From assembly GCA_011634665.1 (NCBI GenBank), contig WAEK01000009.1, positions 797,501 to 861,500 on the forward strand: a stretch of DNA of 64,000 bases. Reading direction: 5' to 3'. The position numbers and the translations under genes are program-made. The notes beneath the pieces were generated by a model, which searched no databases, was not told where the DNA came from, and saw only the letters and a program-made list of their open reading frames with translations. Source of the stretch: Mortierella sp. BCC40632 (Eukaryota > Mortierellomycota > Mortierellomycetes > Mortierellales > Mortierellaceae). This document shows, piece after piece, positions 1 to 11,092 of the stretch (positions are counted from its first letter, which is position 1; each line of letters begins with the position of its first letter).

Positions 1-710
1 GGAAATGAAGAAAAAAGTGGGTTCAAACGCCCTTTTTTTTCTTTTTTCTCTTCGTCTCCATCTCGCCTACTGTTACTACTACCACTACCACTGCCACATT
101 CTGCATTTTCCCATACTGCCTCTGTCTACCTAAGGACAAATCCACCCATTCTAATCTCTGGAAGGGTTCACCCGAGCGACTAAAGCTCGATCGATCGAGA
201 TCTTTCACGTTACCGTTATGCGTTTGGTCATTATTACCATCGTGTGGCCTTTTTTTTTTTTTTTTTTTGTCTCTTATTATTTCTTCACTTGACAGATCGA
301 TGGTGGATCTTATTATAACTAAGACCCATACCCATGTTTCTCTCTCGCTTCCCTGACTCCATCCGACGGATTAGTCGCTATCTCTCTTCATTTTTTTTAA
401 GAAAAAAATGTGCCTGAGATGATTTACTTATTTGGGGCCTTTGCGCACTACAGTGAATTTTTATTTTTTTGGCCCAATACGCATTGTTACATTGGCTCGA
501 ATTTTGGCACAGTCAAATATTTACGACTGAATTAATTCATATAATACGGGCGTGCCAATTTTCGAGCCAAATTCACAACTCACAGTGGGCCAAAAAATAA
601 AATTTCACTGTAGATGGACAAAGATGAGCGGAATAATATTTCCCTACACACCGATTAACTATTGCTGTGCTGCCACGCTTTTTATATCTATTTTTTTTTC
701 TCTGAATTAG
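1..710. other. upstream non-coding stretch
   Basis: No convincing coding exon is visible. The stretch holds T-rich tracts (a run of about 20 T near 247-268) and AT-rich sequence. It ends in a clear splice acceptor (T-rich tract, then TTAG at about 707-710) feeding the exon at 711, so part of it is intron or 5' leader of the MGA2/SPT23-like gene. The upstream coding exon with the start codon could not be identified. Confidence 0.5.
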
Positions 711-3700
711 CACCCTGGAAAGATACGACTGTCGAGCACATTGACAGACCTGTCCCCTATGCGACTCCGACCCAAACCCATTCGAGCTTTGATGAAAATG
801 CAAAGGTAAAGATTTTATTCCTGATAAAGAGATGAACCCTTACTCTCACATCAAGCAGGTTCATAATAAAGCCACTACCCCTCGCCTCGCCTCCAGTCCT
901 TCTCTCTTCAGACTATCGATTGGCTTCAGTCTTCCTGCTCTTATGATGCGCTCAATGGACAGCTCTTTGAATCATTTGTCGTTATTGTTGTTGTTGTTTC
1001 TTCCTCTAATAGCTCTCTTTCTCTCTCTCTATCTCTCTCTCTTTGGTAAACTTGTAGGACGAATCTGACCTGTCAGCAGGCCCAAAAGCACTCAAGGTGT
1101 TCACATCATCTAAAAAGGACGACTATGGCGAGTTCCGTAAAGGCCAGCAGTTCTATCTGAACGTCCAATTGAATGAAGAGGACAGTGAGCGATTTCGGTA
1201 CCTCCGTATTCCAACAGAGAACATTGTTCTGCCTTGTAAGGCCGATGGAACAGGAAGGATCATGTTGAATGCATTGGGTAAACGCACTGCGGACACCATG
1301 AACCTGCCGACTAGCGCCCAAGAGGAGGATGTACTCTCACTCAAATTGACAACATACCTTGAACCAGAGCATCGGCCCGTATTGCCCTGTGGTCGATGCC
1401 GGGATAAGACACCCGAAATTCTACGATTCCATCCAGGCGTGAACGGCAAACCTATGATTGATGATAATGGTATGGTTGCGCTTAGAAACGGTCATGTTAA
1501 ACTTATTGCCTCTGCCTGGTGCGCATCCACATCCCATCACCGTGGACCAGGCACCAAGTTTAGTTTTGACATTGAACTGAGCGCCATGTTGGCGAATGCA
1601 CGACATCCCGAACCAGTACTCGTCTACCATGGTCGGAGCGACGAAGTTGAGATCTACGCTAGTCACGGACGAGACAAAGGCTCTCGAAGCGTGACCAAGA
1701 ATGAAAAGTTGGCGCGGTAGGGCACCTATGCAGCGAGTTAGACCTTGTGACCATCCTTTGTTTCCCTCTCTCTCGCTTCACCCTGATCCTTTGAGCCATG
1801 TCTCCTAAATCTTTATACTGTGTATACATTTGGAAAATAGAAAATCGGAAACTCCTGAAGGAAGCAACGCCGCGGGTGGACCTCCATCACCAGCAAAGAC
1901 CTCCAGTCCACCTGGGTCACCCTCATCCTCAATGTCTCATCATCTTGTGAGTGCTGTCAAGAAAAGGCGCGAGGAGCCACCAACTCCTCCTATGGCTGAT
2001 ACGGATCTCTCACCAATCATTAAGTCTTTGGCACCGAAGAGCGGACCGATTTGTCAGGAGAACCATGTCATAATCATCGGGCAGAACTTTGCTCCTGGAA
2101 TGACTCCAATGTTTGGACGCGAGTACGGCAAGGTGATCGACATAAATCCAGTTTATATCGAATGCACAACACCTCGTTATCCCAAAACAGAGACAGTTCG
2201 GATCTGGATATTCCACAACGAAAACTTTTTACCGTCCGACAAGACTTACGAATTTACGAGTGAGCAGGCCCAGACAGAGTTAGAGCAAATGCTGAGGAGT
2301 ATGATCCAGGGTGGTGGGAATGAAAACGAAGCTATGGGTGGAGGTAGTAGCGAGTCAGGGGGATCAGCATCGTATTTCAGTCTGCTGAATCGAATCTCCA
2401 GTCTTCCGGCGAGCGTAGACATTTCAGGACAAAACCAATTTACAGGCTCGACCATGTTACACAACTCAGTATTGCTTGAGTACCAAGAAGGGGTCGATCT
2501 CTTGATCGAGGAGGGCATTGAACTTGATATTGAGGACGATTCGGGTTTGACTGGTAAGAATTCTCTCGCTCACGTACCTAGTCAGGAACAAGGAAGCTAT
2601 CTAACACTGGCTGAACTCTGGCTTCTTTTCTTTCTCTTCATCTCCAATAGCCCTGGATTATGCCATTCACATGGATAACCTCAATATTACCAATACTTTG
2701 CTGAATGCAGGCTCAATGCTATCGTATGAGCGACTCGAGAAACTACCCCTTCGGATGACAGCAGCCATGGCGCATCTACTCGAGGACCTCTGCGGGGTGG
2801 AGGTATCTGTCGATCCATCAAGAGCAGTGACTGGCCAGTTTCAGGTTCCCGACTTGAACGACCGAATCGTTGAGGACACTGAGGACTTGAATGTGGCCGT
2901 AATGAGAGACATAGACGTCGAAAGAAGCAACGGAAATCAGTGCATGGTTCCGACGGGAGACGCCTCCTTCCATGAACTCGTCCACGGGGAAGTGAAAGAA
3001 GCAGATAGGGAAGAGTCTGCTGAAAGAAGAGAGTCAACAGCTGCCCAGCTTGCATCTTCAAATCTGTATGAGGCCTCCCAGGAGGTCTCGCCTGACACTA
3101 TGAGCAGGAACCAGGACCTTGTGGATAAAAGTACACAAGATAGTGAAATGTACTCAGCAAAGTCTGGTAGCCGCCCGCTTTCGATGATGACTATTGCGTC
3201 TCAATCGACAGGAATGATATCTATGGCCCCAACCATGTCAACATTGGCACTCTCAGCAACGTCGTCGACAATGTCGCGCGGATCTGTTCCTGGAGGACGA
3301 GCCATGTCACAACATCATGTCCGTGGAGGGCTTGAGAATGTCTGGCAGAGCGCAAAAAAAGGAAGTATTGAACTTGTGCGAAAGCATTTAGAGAATGATC
3401 CGGCCTTACTGAACAGGCCCTGGACATTTGATGGGAGATCTGTCTTGAGCAGTGCTTGTGCTTCGAGCCAACCCTTGGAGCTGGTAGAGTACCTAATCCG
3501 GCTGGGTGCCGAAGTGAATAGCGCAGATACCTTCAAGAAGCGAACGGCTCTACATGTGCTCTGTGAGGAAGGTGGATTCATCCAGGACGAATGGCGGACA
3601 GTTGTGCCGCAAGCGGAACTTGAAGCCAACGAACGAGACGCTCTCGAAGCGATGCGGTTCCTACTTGATCAGGGTGCGACGGTTGATGCCAAGAACCACT

Positions 3701-4524
3701 GGAAGGAGACAGCATTAATGAGGTTACTCGCTGGCCGGGACTGTCCGTTGATGGTCCAGGAGTTGTACAGCCGTGGAGCAGATTCACGAACAAAGAGCTC
3801 AAAAGATGCTTATCCACATGGATCTGCCCTGTGCTATGGCGCATTTTACGGACGGATCCGATCTGTAAAATGGATGTTGGAGAACGATTTGTTGTGCAAT
3901 GACGAAGCAAGCATCAAGGAAGCCATCAAGTGGGCCTCTCGAGGCGAAACCTCAGTGCATGGCGGACAAGCGAATGCGATTGTGATGATGGGCCCTGCTA
4001 CATCAACAGTTGCAGCCGCCTCTACATCATCTGTCTCCAGCGCCTCCTCCTCCTTGCCAACGTCAGCGTCAGCATCTCTATCGGCAGCGGCAAGGGAGCT
4101 TCGGGAGGAGCGCAAGGTTGAGATGTTGGCCTTGTTAGAGTCATGGACAGGAGAACAAGGATTACTGAAACGCAAAGCCTTGGCCAAGGATATATTGAGC
4201 CATGAACCGGAAGACTGGCTCCAAAGGATTAGTGGTATTGTTGTGGAGAAGGCTACTGTTGTCGAAGCTGCACATCAAGAGCCCACAAATGTAGCTGCGG
4301 CGACTGAGGGCACTACTCTCTCGGATACCTTCGATGATAGTATGAGCTCGAGTTCAAGCTTGAACGATTTGGCCAGGTTGTCCAAGATGCCTGATCAGAT
4401 GGTTACTCTTTGGAAGGAGGTCCAGAATATGTCCGGTACTTTGATGACAGCCACAGAGGGGCCGATGTCTTCAAATCAAGGCCCATGGTCAAAATGGCTA
4501 ACGATTCTCCGGAAAAATAACTGA
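711..4524 (+). CDS. MGA2/SPT23-like ankyrin and IPT/TIG transcription factor, 5' incomplete
   Basis: Exons 711-805, 1058-1716, 1841-2553 and 2651-4524 join in frame at GT-AG introns (donors GTAAAG, GTAGGG, GTAAGA). The order is a conserved N-terminal region with a CGRC cysteine pair, an IPT/TIG immunoglobulin-like domain (about 2010-2260, core KSLAPKSGPICQENHVIIIG), a first ankyrin-like segment across the last intron, a Ser-rich linker, then several ankyrin repeats (about 3330-3900). IPT/TIG plus ankyrin is the layout of yeast Mga2/Spt23, membrane-anchored regulators of fatty-acid desaturase genes released by the proteasome. No terminal membrane helix is visible before the stop (WLTILRKNN), so membrane anchoring is unsupported here. 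Either the anchor is on an unseen exon, or this is a soluble relative such as a CAMTA-type factor. The start codon was not found. Confidence 0.75.
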
Positions 4525-4741
4525 GGGGCAACAGTGGAGTCAGATTGGAGTAGATAGGGAGCGCGAAGAGTAAATGAGTCAATCGAATACATTGGTATCA
4601 AAGATAGGAGCTCCTCTTTCCACCATCCATCCGCCTCTTATTATATCTAATATACAGGGGATAGTATTCTGGGAGCACCATGGTTTCCTGTGAATGGATC
4701 TGGCGCCGACCTTCATGCTTTTTTTTTTTTTTTTTACAGGA

Positions 4742-4978
4742 ATGACCACCAATTTCTGGAGATTTCAGACATGTGCCGAGTACCTTGGGCAGTTGAGGAA
4801 GACATGGTCGTATCGTATTGTTAAGGGAAAGAATGTTGTTCGAATACATGAGGCAGCGGGATTTACTATTACAATCCACGACCATACGATCAAGTCCCGA
4901 TCGCAGGTCCATCGGGTCTTCTCCCAGTTGATCGTTGAATGTTTGGCCATTTGCCAGGACTATCCATCCCACCAATGA
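4742..4978 (+). CDS. short ORF of unknown function behind a splice acceptor
   Basis: A 78-residue frame starts MTTNFWRFQT and runs without low complexity to TGA at 4976. It sits directly after a strong polypyrimidine tract and CAG acceptor (4722-4740), so it may be an exon rather than a separate gene. Its composition is mixed and basic, unlike the Ser-rich tail of the gene just upstream. I do not recognise the family. It could be a last exon of the MGA2/SPT23-like gene through an unseen donor, or a remnant. No partner exon was found. Confidence 0.3.
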   Translation: MTTNFWRFQTCAEYLGQLRKTWSYRIVKGKNVVRIHEAAGFTITIHDHTIKSRSQVHRVFSQLIVECLAICQDYPSHQ

Positions 4979-6034
4979 CTCTAGTGCCTTTGAGCTGGAG
5001 GAGTACCAACCGAAACATCTGCTAGAGATGCGATAGAGGTTCTCTGTAGTACGCAGGACAGACAAGGCTAGCTCTTGTAAACGACTCTAAGAGGACTGTG
5101 TCTCTCTTCAATATGATTAGTATCACTTGGAGGCCACCTTGGTAGAGGATGAGGAGAAGAGCGAACAGACGAGACGACTACTGGCCCTAGCCTTTGTTCT
5201 GTTAATACAATCCTCACAAACTCCAGACTTTAGCTTGGTCTTACTCTGAGATCTCTGGTCTTTTTTTGTTATTCGCTTTGAATTAGCACATTTAGGGACA
5301 CTGCTGCCTCAGTGCCTTGATCGTCAATCCTTTTTTTTTCATGGTCCTTGATGTTGCATATGCTGCTTTTCAAGCGCCGGCTTAGTAATTGTCGCTGGTT
5401 ATCGTCATTCAAGCGGTGTTGTTTCAAGCGCTACCGCCGCCTTCTTTCTCGCTTAGGAGTCATTGACATCAACCCCGTGAAAGATCCTGCGTCCCTCGGC
5501 AAGAGCAAATTATCTCCCGCGGTAGTATTGCGAGGGCTGACTCATCACAATGTTGTGCATTGCAGGTGAATTGCTATAGGGCATTGATTGTCGGTTGGTC
5601 TGCTACGCTTTACTCTTCTTCCACGAGACCTGCATCACCTCTCATATCCTGCTCCCCTTCATTCACTCGTCGTTGGACAACAGTGAGCTTGAGGGAGGTT
5701 CCCACTTTTACTTCTATTTTTTTTTTTTTCCCTTAATGCAGCAAGTCTTCGCGCATGATCGGCATTGTACCCACTTTTCTGATGTAGCTTTCCCTGGTCG
5801 AACTTCACGGATGACAAGGAGCAGCAACAGTAGAAGACAGGGACTGGAGGTGGGAAGCGGTCATGGGGTGCGTCTGAACTGGCCCACCCCAGACGTTTTA
5901 TTTGTCTAGAAGTGTCGCAAACAATCATGCTCCATGTCTAGTGGCGTGACAAAATCTCAAGGCTCTTTCTCCCTCCTTGCCAAGAGAGCACAGCTGCCAT
6001 CTTCGTACTCACACACTCACCTTCTCATTCAGCG
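4979..6034. other. intergenic region
   Basis: Several open frames occur on both strands (for example 5348-5569 and 5659-5928), but they lack splice context, motifs or plausible composition. Poly-T tracts lie near 5330 and 5717. I see no gene. The last roughly 100 bases, CT-rich, form the leader of the gene starting at 6035. Confidence 0.5.
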
Positions 6035-7162
6035 ATGGAGATTTTTGACATAGACATAGACTTCTGCTCGGAGACGAAAGAGCATGATGACCAACAAAAA
6101 ATGGATGATGTTACTGTTAGGTCTATCGTGGAGGCCATTAAAACAGACGATGATACACTCGTCAGTCTGCTCATCACTGACATCTGGGAACTCGCCTTCG
6201 TAGGATCAACCAGCCAATTGGTGTTCAACACTCAGCTGCAGATGATTCTTGATCAAGGTCGCTCGGATGAGATTATCGCAACGTTCCTACGCGATAAGAT
6301 ATCGACATACACAAAGACACCGGTAATGTACAAAGTCGTGGGAGACATACTGGAGAACACGTTGTATTCCGGCAGACAAATCAAACCCCGTACTCGACTC
6401 AAGGACATTCCCAGACACGATTTGGAGGAGATGGTGAAAAACGTTATGACTGCGTCCAATCTAGACCATCCTTGGTACAAGATGTGGCATTTCAGTCGGC
6501 AAGTGACAGGCAATTACCATCGGTGGTTCGATACGACATCCTATCCTGGATACTTTCAAGCAAGAGATCCCAAAGACATGTTTCGTGTAGCTTTGAACAT
6601 GACCGACCTGCAACGATCAGACGACTCTGTTTGTGTGCTTGATGAATTTACTGGGCGTTACGAAATCGAATTCTTGTCGCTATCGGATTTGGTCGACCAC
6701 AAATTCGTCATCAAGGCGTCCACTCGGAATGATAAGTTCATTACTTATGATGGTACCACAATCAAGCTTAGAACCCTGACGCTCTACGATATCCAAGTTC
6801 TCAAGTATTTGATCAAGCATTTCGACTGTAATGCTTCACGGAGTATTTACCAGCTCTTGTCATCGATGATGCTCTCTGAGAAGGACATCAGGCTGGCGCA
6901 TGATATTGGCTGGTTCTCTGGTATATCATGGGATGTGTTCACAGAGTCCCGTCAAGAGATGCTTTTGCTACCCGAGGAAATTTGTGAAAGAGATACCTAT
7001 TTGGCGATAAAAATGATTTCCAGGGACAACAACAATCTGCTGAAGGGCTTTATTCGTGACTTCAAGTTCCAGTCTTCAACATCCCCTGCAAATATTTGGA
7101 TAGCAGTAACCTCCCTCATCTTTGCACTTGTCAGCGTCATCCAATTTTTCATGGGCTTGTGA
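6035..7162 (+). CDS. uncharacterised single-exon protein with C-terminal membrane anchor
   Basis: An uninterrupted 375-residue frame starts at an ATG (MEIFDIDIDF) after a CT-rich leader. The N-terminus is acidic. The middle is a mixed globular region (residues about 50-345) with no motif I can name. The last 25 residues form a hydrophobic helix (core IWIAVTSLIFALVSVIQFF) followed by only three residues. That is the pattern of a tail-anchored protein with its bulk in the cytosol and the anchor in the ER, mitochondrial outer or another membrane. No signal peptide is present. The lack of introns contrasts with most neighbours and fits a lineage-specific or expanded family, but that is inference. 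Function unknown. Confidence 0.65.
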   Translation: MEIFDIDIDFCSETKEHDDQQKMDDVTVRSIVEAIKTDDDTLVSLLITDIWELAFVGSTSQLVFNTQLQMILDQGRSDEIIATFLRDKISTYTKTPVMYKVVGDILENTLYSGRQIKPRTRLKDIPRHDLEEMVKNVMTASNLDHPWYKMWHFSRQVTGNYHRWFDTTSYPGYFQARDPKDMFRVALNMTDLQRSDDSVCVLDEFTGRYEIEFLSLSDLVDHKFVIKASTRNDKFITYDGTTIKLRTLTLYDIQVLKYLIKHFDCNASRSIYQLLSSMMLSEKDIRLAHDIGWFSGISWDVFTESRQEMLLLPEEICERDTYLAIKMISRDNNNLLKGFIRDFKFQSSTSPANIWIAVTSLIFALVSVIQFFMGL

Positions 7163-7477
7163 AGAGCTGAATGGTTGACAATCTGGCTGAACGTCTAGAT
7201 TTAAGAAGAATGCGGAATCGATACTTTTCTTCAAAACGCAGTTCGTAAACTAGAGCATCTATGTCAATTTTAATACGAAATATAGCTGAAGACGCTTTCC
7301 ACGAAGCCCAAAAGACCATGTACGATTGTTGTGAGATCCGCATCTCCAAAAGACTTCTATCGATCTGACCAAAATCCATGAACGAAAAATACACTTTTTA
7401 TGTTAAAAAGGATGGCCTTGTCGGAGCAATGCACCACAACAAATCAATAGCAGAAAAGTACGAAGTACCTTGAATGC
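7163..7477. other. intergenic, convergent 3' ends
   Basis: This AT-rich stretch lies between the stop of the + strand tail-anchored gene and the stop of the small - strand ORF. Nothing coding is recognised. It probably holds the two 3' untranslated regions. Confidence 0.4.
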
Positions 7478-7738
7478 TCAATAAGCCGGATTCAAGAGAA
7501 AGGCAACTAACGTAGAATCGTCCAATCTGGCGGCAATCTTCCCTGAATATGTGTAATGCTCTTCGAAAAAACCTTTCACCTTCGCTTTTGGGATTTGATC
7601 TACTCTGACATAGAAGGATGATCCGTAGGCTGACACCTTAATCGCCATCGTGGGCGTTGTAAAAGTCGCTTCATCGTCGGCCGTTTCCATAACAAACTTG
7701 ACGCTTTTGCTTTCTAACCAAGTTTTAACTTCCTCCAT
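7478..7738 (-). CDS. small uncharacterised protein (86 aa)
   Basis: The frame starts MEEVKTWLESKSVKF and ends in LLNPAY. The pattern of alternating charged and hydrophobic residues suggests a small alpha/beta fold, and there is no low complexity. No introns, signal peptide or membrane segment are seen. It sits head-to-head with SLX1, with about 225 bases between start codons, so the two may share a promoter. I do not recognise the family. It could also be a fragment of a larger spliced gene. Confidence 0.45.
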   Translation of the reverse strand: MEEVKTWLESKSVKFVMETADDEATFTTPTMAIKVSAYGSSFYVRVDQIPKAKVKGFFEEHYTYSGKIAARLDDSTLVAFLLNPAY

Positions 7739-7965
7739 CTCACAAGTTGCTCAAGACTTGAGACCGGGATTTGCAACTCCAGGACTATGCAGAATATGAC
7801 TAAAATGGAACGTGATTGCATCAGTGTTGGCAAAGCCACTCTGGCAATTTCTTGATCATCAACCGATGATCAAAAAGTACCTGAACAGCTCCAGCATGCA
7901 CAAAGCGGCCTCTCTCTAAATCTAACCTAGCCTAGTCCCAGCCTTCACTGATACCCAGAAGCAAG

Positions 7966-9704
7966 ATGGACCGCCCTTCTCATTTCCCAACTTTGAAAGA
8001 ATCTAACACTAGTTCAGGGGCCAGTCCTTCTTTCGTACCGGTCCAAGGGCAACCTGCTCGCATGCTGGAGCCCTTTTACTGCTGCTACCTTCTTTCATCA
8101 TCCGTTCCCCGATACACCACTCATGCTTATGTTGGAAGCACCCCAGATCCGACTAAACGCCTTAGGCAGCATAATGGTGAACTATCTCAAGGAGCCCACA
8201 AGACCAGTAGGAAACGACCTTGGTATGAATCATTAAGCGGCCACTCTCCAAAATCTTGCTCGATAGTCCTAAAACTCCTAACACCAGGGTAATAATCTGA
8301 TTCTAGGAAGATTTTACTATTAGTGCATGGCTTCCCAACTAAGATCGCTGCACTCCAAGTAGGTGTTTACCTTCTTTGCGCTTGGGTTCTTTATGTTTTT
8401 CCTGAAAGTCCATCCTGCTCCAATACTTATAAGAAATGGCTGGCTTGCACTAACTTTGGTAAATATGATCTCTTTTTCTTACCCAATATACTATTGCCAG
8501 TTTGAGTGGGCCTGGCAGCATCCCGAGCGATCACGACAATTTGGACAGCCCTCTCAAACTTCTCAAATCTATACAGGTCCTTTTCCCCTTCCTTTGATAG
8601 CTCCTAGTCTGTCCACTCTTGAGGTGTCAAACGAGATTGAATCACGGCTCCCCCCGCTCGACAAGAAACACTGGTCAAGACCCTTTCCAAAGGGACAAGC
8701 TGGCCGTCTTTTCTCTGAAAACTCATACGAACCCAAACTTAGCGGGACAACTGCTCACAAAAAGACTCGCGTCCCATTGGGTATCGTCACTAAAAGTCAA
8801 GGTTCCAAGCACAAATCTTTTCGTCCGCCACACTCAACAGTACCTCAAAAGCTCAGAACTCTCTTCTCTATGCTGACCCTCCCTGCATGGTTTCGATGGC
8901 CCATCTCTGTTCATTTTGTCGAAACATCCACTTTGATGGCATGGACAACGCTCGAGCAGGAATACTTGGAGACTGAGGCAAAGGCATGGGCAAGTACAAA
9001 ACTTTTTAGCCCTGACTTGGAGTCTATGAACTCTCGGTCTGTTCGAGGAAGGGGAACCCTATTAAAAAAATACACAACAGGAACCTTGGATGGTCTGCTC
9101 AGATCTTTGAATGCAGAATATAGATCCAAACTAGGCAAGTGTAAGGTTATGAGCTGAATCGCGTAAGGGAGCCTTTTGCACTAATGAACACTTTTCTACT
9201 TGCGTTCTGACAAAAATCCAGACAAGGAGATAGGAAAATGCTACTCCTTTAAAATCCAAGGCACCAAGTGCTTTTTGTGCATGATGGATATTGATTATGA
9301 TGTAATCAAAACAACCAACTTGGATATGATTGAATATATTTTATTTGAATAGATGTCATGATTCATATACTATTTTCGTACTCTACACTCCTTAGGACCC
9401 TTCTAGCATGCTGTTTTGTAATAGCTCAGCGAAAGACTGTGAGATGGTTGCTCATATGGACTGTTTAGCCTCTTACATGCTTGATCGTGAGCGTCAGACC
9501 ACACAGGTGTCCATTAATGGCAATGAGAATTCCGACCTCAACATCAGGAACTCGGTCTACAATCTCGCCGAAGGCATTAAACGACCGAATCATTTGCTGC
9601 CTGCTACTGTAGATTGTCATCTTTGTGGTAGGGTGTTAGATTGGGGGGATATGATTCGAGCAATGGACGGACGAATTAGCTCTGCTCGATTGCCTCTGTC
9701 TTGA
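7966..9704 (+). CDS. SLX1: SLX1, GIY-YIG subunit of the SLX1-SLX4 structure-specific endonuclease
   Basis: Five exons (7966-8222, 8307-8358, 8501-9140, 9222-9301, 9396-9704) join in frame to 445 residues. The N-terminus has the GIY-YIG nuclease signature (CYLLSS, then [18 protein letters not shown] and RKRPW). The conserved block [17 protein letters not shown] is built across two splice junctions, which supports the model strongly. The C-terminus holds the zinc-binding domain: CFLC in exon 4, then C-x5-C, H-x2-C and [15 protein letters not shown] in exon 5. The family works with SLX4 in the nucleus to cut branched DNA (flaps, forks, Holliday junctions). The protein is somewhat longer than typical fungal SLX1 because of a Ser/Lys-rich insert in exon 3. 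Confidence 0.92.
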
Positions 9705-10670
9705 GTTGCAGAGAAAATGGTATGAATAAAGATATGCGCTTCTATCAGGTCGCTAAATGTAAATTACGCATTGTTAATGGACCACAGGGAAGTAATTACC
9801 ATAAATGGAGAAACCTCCCCATCTTGGATGCTTTTCGAGTTCTCAAAGGTGTAGATAGAACTCAAATTGCATTATAAAGTGCAAAATTCGTTGCTGCTTG
9901 CCTAGACAGTTAGCTAGGACATCATGGCATCTTAAGCAGAAGAGTTATAATCTAACTGAGACCCATCATCTAGAACTCCTCGCTTTGTCACTCCCACCTG
10001 ATATCTAGTGCTGTGCAGAGGGGAGAATAGCATCTTCTCTTGTATTAGGTGACCATTCCAGGAACCTCTGTAGAGTAGGAGACTCGCACGCTCCACATCA
10101 TTTATTTAAATAGGTTACTTTACTATCTTGAATTCCAGGTACTGTAGGTAAAATACCCCTGACAATAATCGGCTATGAAACAAACAGGATCCGAGTTGCC
10201 TGACCCAAAGTGATAGATGGAGTTAAGAAAGAGCAAAGCTCATCGCTGGTCGCTTAAGAAAAAAAAATATAAAGGCTCTTTTTTAGCCCATCCCTCGGCC
10301 ATTATCTCCTAAGACTCAAAAGTATAGAAAGAGAAAACAAAAACTTTAGGAACCTCGCACTATGTCCATTTCAAATGCACCACACATTAACTCTCTCTAT
10401 CCTCCAGCTCTCGTTCCCTTGGAGAATAAAGCCTTAAAAAGCAAAAGTTATTAGTAAGGAGAGTGTGCTATCCGTTATGACCATGCAGTTTGCATCTAGT
10501 GTCGAAACGCTAAGTCCCTGATTACTATTAAAATTGGAAATGAATATCGTGCCGACATCCATGAACTATGACTCCTCCGTCGATTTAACTTCTTGAACTA
10601 GAAGTGATTGAATCTCTAGTTTTACTCGGTTTGAATCGTGATCGCCTCATGACCATAGGAAAAACACAAA

Positions 10671-10914
10671 ATGAACCAGTCAAGCCTATAGAAGACGGCT
10701 TAGACACATTCTCCTAGGAGAACTAGTGGCTAGGGATGCCCCTCCTCTCCACCTTTTCTTCATTAAAAAAAGAAGATAGGGATCGACAGAGCCTCGTAGG
10801 TAGCACTTTTTTTTTTCTCGATCAGAAATTAAAAGAAGGCCATACACATCCCTGGCCACTAGTTCTCCTAGGAGAATTTGTCTTAGCCGTCTTCTGTAGG
10901 CTTGACTTGTTCAT
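10671..10914. repeat. 68-bp inverted repeat forming a large potential hairpin
   Basis: The left arm 10,671-10,738 and the reverse complement of the right arm 10,847-10,914 match at 63 of 68 positions by eye, both containing the core TTCTCCTAGGAGAACTAGTG. The spacer is 108 bases. The five mismatches show an old fold-back or decayed MITE-like element rather than an assembly artefact. No coding capacity or clear target duplication was identified. Confidence 0.8.
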
Positions 10915-11059
10915 TATACACTCAAGTGGATCAGGCAACGTAGCAGGCATTATAAGTAAACGAAGCAAGCAGCGGCAGTACGCTGAATGGGACAACAGAC
11001 AAGCCATTCTCTATCACCTCTGCTCCTTCAAACATTTTAGAGGGTTAAGAAAGGATAGC

Positions 11060-11092
11060 TAAGAAGAGAAGAGAAGAGAAGAGAAGAAAGGG
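11060..11092. repeat. AAGAG-type pentanucleotide microsatellite
   Basis: Five or so tandem AGAAG units (about 11,061-11,087) followed by imperfect purine-rich sequence. No gene overlaps it. Confidence 0.7.
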
